A stretch of 53,651 nucleotides of DNA from an uncultured Eubacterium sp. (GTDB taxonomy: Bacteria; Bacillota; Clostridia; Lachnospirales; Lachnospiraceae). Under the pieces are notes generated by a model. The model was not told where the DNA came from, made no database searches, and worked only from the letters and a program-made list of their open reading frames with translations. This document shows, in pieces, positions 51,000 through 53,651 of the stretch. Position 1 is the stretch's first letter. Each line of letters starts with the position of its first letter. The translations under genes and the position numbers were made by a program. The DNA lies in assembly GCA_947385775.1 (NCBI GenBank), contig CANDMI010000019.1, forward strand, positions 1 through 53,651, given 5' to 3'.

Positions 51000-52407
51000 C
51001 GAAAATATGACACAGCATACAGAGTACGCAAGGGGAACGCCGGACTTGTCAAGATTCCATCATTACAAACTTGTGAACGGTAAAGAAGTGCCCACAAGCG
51101 TTTTTGATTATGAGGTTTTCAGCTACATAAAAGAAAACTACTCTATATTTATATGTGGGTTTCCCTATCTGTATATTGGGGGCGTTTACGTTGCTGACCG
51201 TAACGGAACGAAAGTAAAGCAGATTATAAGAGGGTTGATTTTCAAGCAGTTTATTAAGAGCCGCACAATAAACCAGATTTACAATTTAATTGTGGATGCG
51301 GAGGAACTGCAAAAAGAATTTTCGAGCCTGAACAACTACCCAAAAAGCTATATAAATTTTAGAGATTGTATGCTTGACGTACAGACTATGAAGAAATTGC
51401 CGCATAATCCGGCGTATCTGTCTATCAATCAAGTGCCTTTTAATTATGCAGATGTGGAAAAGGCGGCAGATGGGCAGGAGATAGAAAAATTTTTCAATTT
51501 CATTTTTTCAAGTGCTGATGATAGAAAAATGTTGCTTGAATATGCCGGGTTGTGCTTGACAACGGACACACGACAACAGCGGTTTTTGACATTATGCGGA
51601 CTTGGGGGAACAGGAAAAAGCGTTTTAATCCGTCTATTGGAGAGCGCCGCCGGGGTTGAAAATGTTTCAAATGTGAGTATGCAGGAATTAAGCAAGCGTT
51701 TTTCAACTTCCCTATTAGTCGGCAAGACATTAAACAGTTGCGCCGATTTGTCTATGGAAGCGTTGGAAGATTCCTCTACAGTAAAAAAGTTATTGGGGGA
51801 AGATTCCGTAATGGCAGAATTTAAAGGGCAAAACGGTTTCATGTTCAAGAATTACAGTAAATTGCTTTTCTCTACAAATATGCTTCCAGTGATAACTACA
51901 GAGAGGACAAACGGATTTTACAGACGGTTGCTTATTCTCAAAATGGATAGACAGCCAGATAAACCAGATGTAGGACTGGCAGACAGACTATTGCTTGAAA
52001 TGCCTTATTTCCTCAAATTGGCGGTACAAGCCTTAAATGAAATGTACCAGAAGGGAATAATCACAATTTCAGAGAGTAGCAAACAGGCAGTAGCACAAAT
52101 GCGGAAAGATTCTGATGTGGTGCAAGCGTGGATTGATGATTGTTGCACAGTTGGGGATTATCTGAAAGTTGAGAGGGGAGAAGCCTATAAAGGTTTTGAG
52201 GAATATTGCAAGACCGAGGAACGGCAGGCATTGACAAAGAACGGATTTTTTAAGGCATTGCGTACAAAGAACTTTGCAGAAGTCCGGGGCAAGTCTGAAA
52301 GATATTTCACAGGGTTATCTTGCGAAAAAGTGACGGTAAAAACTGACGGTGAGGGCGAATTTTTGGCGGTGACAGATGAACAGCTTGCAGAACTTCCATT
52401 CACATAA
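50989..52407 (+). CDS. Phage/plasmid primase-helicase, D5/P4 family
   Basis: A 472-residue replication protein. The N-terminal half (about residues 20-180) has D5-like features (YPKSYINFRDCMLDVQTMKK). The SF3 helicase core carries Walker A CGLGGTGKSVL (about 204), a KTLNSCADLSMEALEDSSTV Walker B/B' region (about 247) and motif C KLLFSTNMLPVI (about 292). RTNGFYRRLLILKM is the arginine-finger segment. A C-terminal winged-helix part ends the protein. It should load at the element's origin and unwind DNA. The start is TTG at 50989 with TAGGAGG upstream. Confidence 0.88.
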   Translation: MSGNENMTQHTEYARGTPDLSRFHHYKLVNGKEVPTSVFDYEVFSYIKENYSIFICGFPYLYIGGVYVADRNGTKVKQIIRGLIFKQFIKSRTINQIYNLIVDAEELQKEFSSLNNYPKSYINFRDCMLDVQTMKKLPHNPAYLSINQVPFNYADVEKAADGQEIEKFFNFIFSSADDRKMLLEYAGLCLTTDTRQQRFLTLCGLGGTGKSVLIRLLESAAGVENVSNVSMQELSKRFSTSLLVGKTLNSCADLSMEALEDSSTVKKLLGEDSVMAEFKGQNGFMFKNYSKLLFSTNMLPVITTERTNGFYRRLLILKMDRQPDKPDVGLADRLLLEMPYFLKLAVQALNEMYQKGIITISESSKQAVAQMRKDSDVVQAWIDDCCTVGDYLKVERGEAYKGFEEYCKTEERQALTKNGFFKALRTKNFAEVRGKSERYFTGLSCEKVTVKTDGEGEFLAVTDEQLAELPFT

Positions 52408-52608
52408 TAAGGTTTGCGACAGTTTTTGAGACATTTGCGACATGAAATCGGCACACTTATTTTGAAAAGTGGCGGTAAGAAATACCGTAAAATAAGGCTT
52501 TATATAGGTTTACCGTCAAGACCGTCAAGTTTTCATTTAGAAGAAAACGTAACGCAATATATATTCATGTATAAAATAGTTGCGCCAAAAAGTGACGAAA
52601 CTGACGGT
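52331..52608. other. TGACGGT repeat cluster, possible replication origin
   Basis: TGACGGT occurs at 52331 and 52344 (inside the primase-helicase gene end) and at 52602. Its complement ACCGTCA occurs at 52512 and 52521 as a tandem 9-bp repeat. The near-match TGGCGGT is at 52470. TTTGCGACA is repeated at 52413 and 52434. The 235 bp from 52408 to 52642 contain no credible gene. Repeats right after a D5-type helicase gene suggest iterons. Confidence 0.35.
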
Positions 52609-52642
52609 GTTTTATCTGGCAGACATAGAAAGGGGCGATAAT

Positions 52643-52840
52643 GTGAATTGTGAATTAGGATTTTATGACCGATTCCGGGAACGCATAGCCGGGATTAAGA
52701 CGGTAGAGGAAAGAAACGGTATTTTATCAGATATGCAGGAGGATTTTACAAGGCAAGTAAGGAATGAGCCGGATAACAGGGATAGGCTATCAGAAGTCTA
52801 TCAACTATTAAAACAAAAATGTTGGGAGGCGTTGGCATGA
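52643..52840 (+). CDS. Small element protein, unknown
   Basis: A 65-residue helical protein (MNCELGFYDRFRERIAGIKT; RLSEVYQLLKQKCWEALA). No family recognised. The start is GTG at 52643, with AAAGGGG seven bases before; the frame is open upstream but no good site precedes it. It overlaps the next gene by four bases (ATGA). Confidence 0.7.
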   Translation: MNCELGFYDRFRERIAGIKTVEERNGILSDMQEDFTRQVRNEPDNRDRLSEVYQLLKQKCWEALA

Positions 52841-53085
52841 CAGAACAAGAGTTAAAACTTGATTATGATATGTTTACAAGTGCGTGGAGGTTCTTCAAAA
52901 AATATGCAGTTGTTGAGGATAAAGACAATGACGAATTTTGGGAAGCGGTAGTTGACGAAAGCGGCGCAATATCCAAGCAGTACGGAGAATGTAAGCTGAT
53001 AATCAATTTAGTGCTTGCAGGTATCACAGAGTTAGAAAGAATGTATAAGGAAAAGAAAGTTGCTGACGAGGGGGCAAAAATCTAA
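52837..53085 (+). CDS. Small element protein, unknown
   Basis: An 82-residue acidic helical protein (MTEQELKLDYDMFTSAWRFF; ECKLIINLVLAGITELERM). No family recognised, though short proteins of this look are common near replication and packaging genes of Firmicutes phages. The ATG at 52837 has GGGAGG before it and overlaps the previous stop. Confidence 0.7.
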   Translation: MTEQELKLDYDMFTSAWRFFKKYAVVEDKDNDEFWEAVVDESGAISKQYGECKLIINLVLAGITELERMYKEKKVADEGAKI

Positions 53086-53160
53086 GTTGTGCGCCTATTT
53101 TCTTCACACGAAAAAAGACATAAAATAATCAATTTTTAGCAGGAAAGCGAGGTTTTAAGC

Positions 53161-53651
53161 ATGAAAAATGAGCTACAGCCGAAAGAATACAAGCGTTTCA
53201 CGCCGGAACCGATAGGAACGGATAACACGCTTGAAGCGGTATTAAACACAACTATTGAGAGTTTGAAGCAAGGCAGACCGCCAGCATATCCAGAAACGGA
53301 ACAAGGGTTAGAAGATTTTAAGCGCACAACTATTGACTATTTCCAGTACGTCAAAGACACGAACGCAAACCCGGACATTGACAAAAAATTAGTTCCAGAT
53401 ATAGAGGGGTGGGCGGTTTTTACTGGATTGACACGCCGGACAATTCTAACATACGAAAAGCAGAGGGGCGAGAGTTGGCGAAACTTTATAGAGCAAGTGA
53501 AAAATGCTATATGCGCCGCTAAAAAAGAATTAAGTTTCCATCAACAGATACCGCCAGTAGTTTTCATGTTTGACGCTTGCAATAACCACGGTTATACAAA
53601 TACATCTGAATTTAAGGTTGAAGCTATAAGCGACAAACAGCAAAGAGTATT
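53161..53651 (+). CDS. Terminase small subunit-like protein (3' end cut by window)
   Basis: The first 163 codons are visible. A start region MKNELQPKEYKRFTPEP is followed by a helix-turn-helix-like part (PDIEGWAVFTGLTRRTILTY, about residues 77-97). Next come FIEQVKNAICAAKKELSFHQ and IPPVVFMFDACNNHGYTNTS. This order matches phage terminase small subunits as I recall them, which bind the packaging site and hand DNA to the large subunit. A satellite-encoded copy would redirect packaging of a helper phage. GCGAGG precedes the ATG. Confidence 0.65.
   Translation, partial: MKNELQPKEYKRFTPEPIGTDNTLEAVLNTTIESLKQGRPPAYPETEQGLEDFKRTTIDYFQYVKDTNANPDIDKKLVPDIEGWAVFTGLTRRTILTYEKQRGESWRNFIEQVKNAICAAKKELSFHQQIPPVVFMFDACNNHGYTNTSEFKVEAISDKQQRV

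Larger units (their letters stand above)
48720..53651. mobile_element. Left part of an integrated phage-satellite-like element
   Basis: Directly after lysS the gene style changes. An Xre-type repressor is divergent from a small excisionase-like gene. A CHC2-derived primase piece, a D5/SF3 primase-helicase, two tiny genes and a terminase-small-subunit-like gene follow in tight order. A terminase small subunit within 1 kb of the replication gene resembles phage-inducible chromosomal islands more than prophages. No integrase is present between lysS and the repressor; it may lie off the right edge. The exact left boundary is within 48720-48840, where arm-site-like repeats occur. The right end is outside the window. 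Confidence 0.65.

Noticed and set aside
52414-52641. Plus-strand open frame of 75 codons after the primase-helicase
   Set aside because: It begins at a TTG with no ribosome site, has no recognisable features and overlaps the repeat cluster.

Overview
The window looks like chromosomal DNA of a spore-forming, motile Clostridia species, most likely Lachnospiraceae. This rests on gene content recalled from that family: DUF6240-type protein plus flagellin, a Gram-positive tad pilus locus with DUF5702 and DUF6382/FHA proteins, a DUF6145-type gene between birA and coaX, BofA and YaaL proteins, and a greA-lysS pair. No rRNA, tRNA or CRISPR array was seen. Nothing was computed; family names come from reading the proteins.

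Layout. 1-1272: the start of a truncated minus-strand gene, then a gene-free stretch with a 182-bp inverted-repeat element and a decayed relative. 1273-8733: a plus-strand run of a DUF362 ferredoxin-like protein, a divergent PurM paralogue, a coiled-coil protein with a period-4/8 repeat tail, an aconitase-superfamily hydratase and an AI-2E-type permease. 8773-13800: a TPR/coiled-coil/P-loop protein behind a good sigma-A promoter, then glycogen branching enzyme. 13917-19726: a flagellar operon behind a near-perfect sigma-28 promoter: a large DUF6240-like protein, flagellin and a FliS-like chaperone. 19772-20495: yaaL-like and bofA-like genes, divergent.

20532-31290: a tad (Flp pilus) operon with its own promoter: prepilin peptidase (probable ATT start), TadZ-like protein, TadA ATPase, TadB, TadC, Flp pilin, DUF5702-like protein, a TadE-like protein with a Cys/His tail, a second prepilin peptidase, a small TadE-like protein, an FHA protein and a rhomboid protease. 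Together these would process, assemble and anchor a pilus; no secretin is present, as expected for a Gram-positive.

31349-48719: mostly housekeeping genes: a flavodoxin/SCP2 fusion, an orphan histidine kinase, a HIT protein, murG, a probable degenerate metallo-beta-lactamase-fold protein, pgi, a secreted SH3/cell-wall hydrolase, an SPFH protein, argF, birA, a DUF6145-like gene, coaX, dusB, greA and lysS. A 166-bp hairpin element sits exactly over the argF stop codon.

48720-53651: the left end of an integrated element running off the window: an Xre-type repressor divergent from a small excisionase-like gene, a primase-like protein, a D5/SF3 primase-helicase, two small genes and a partial terminase-small-subunit-like gene. 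The compact order resembles a phage satellite (PICI-like) more than a full prophage; no integrase lies inside the window.
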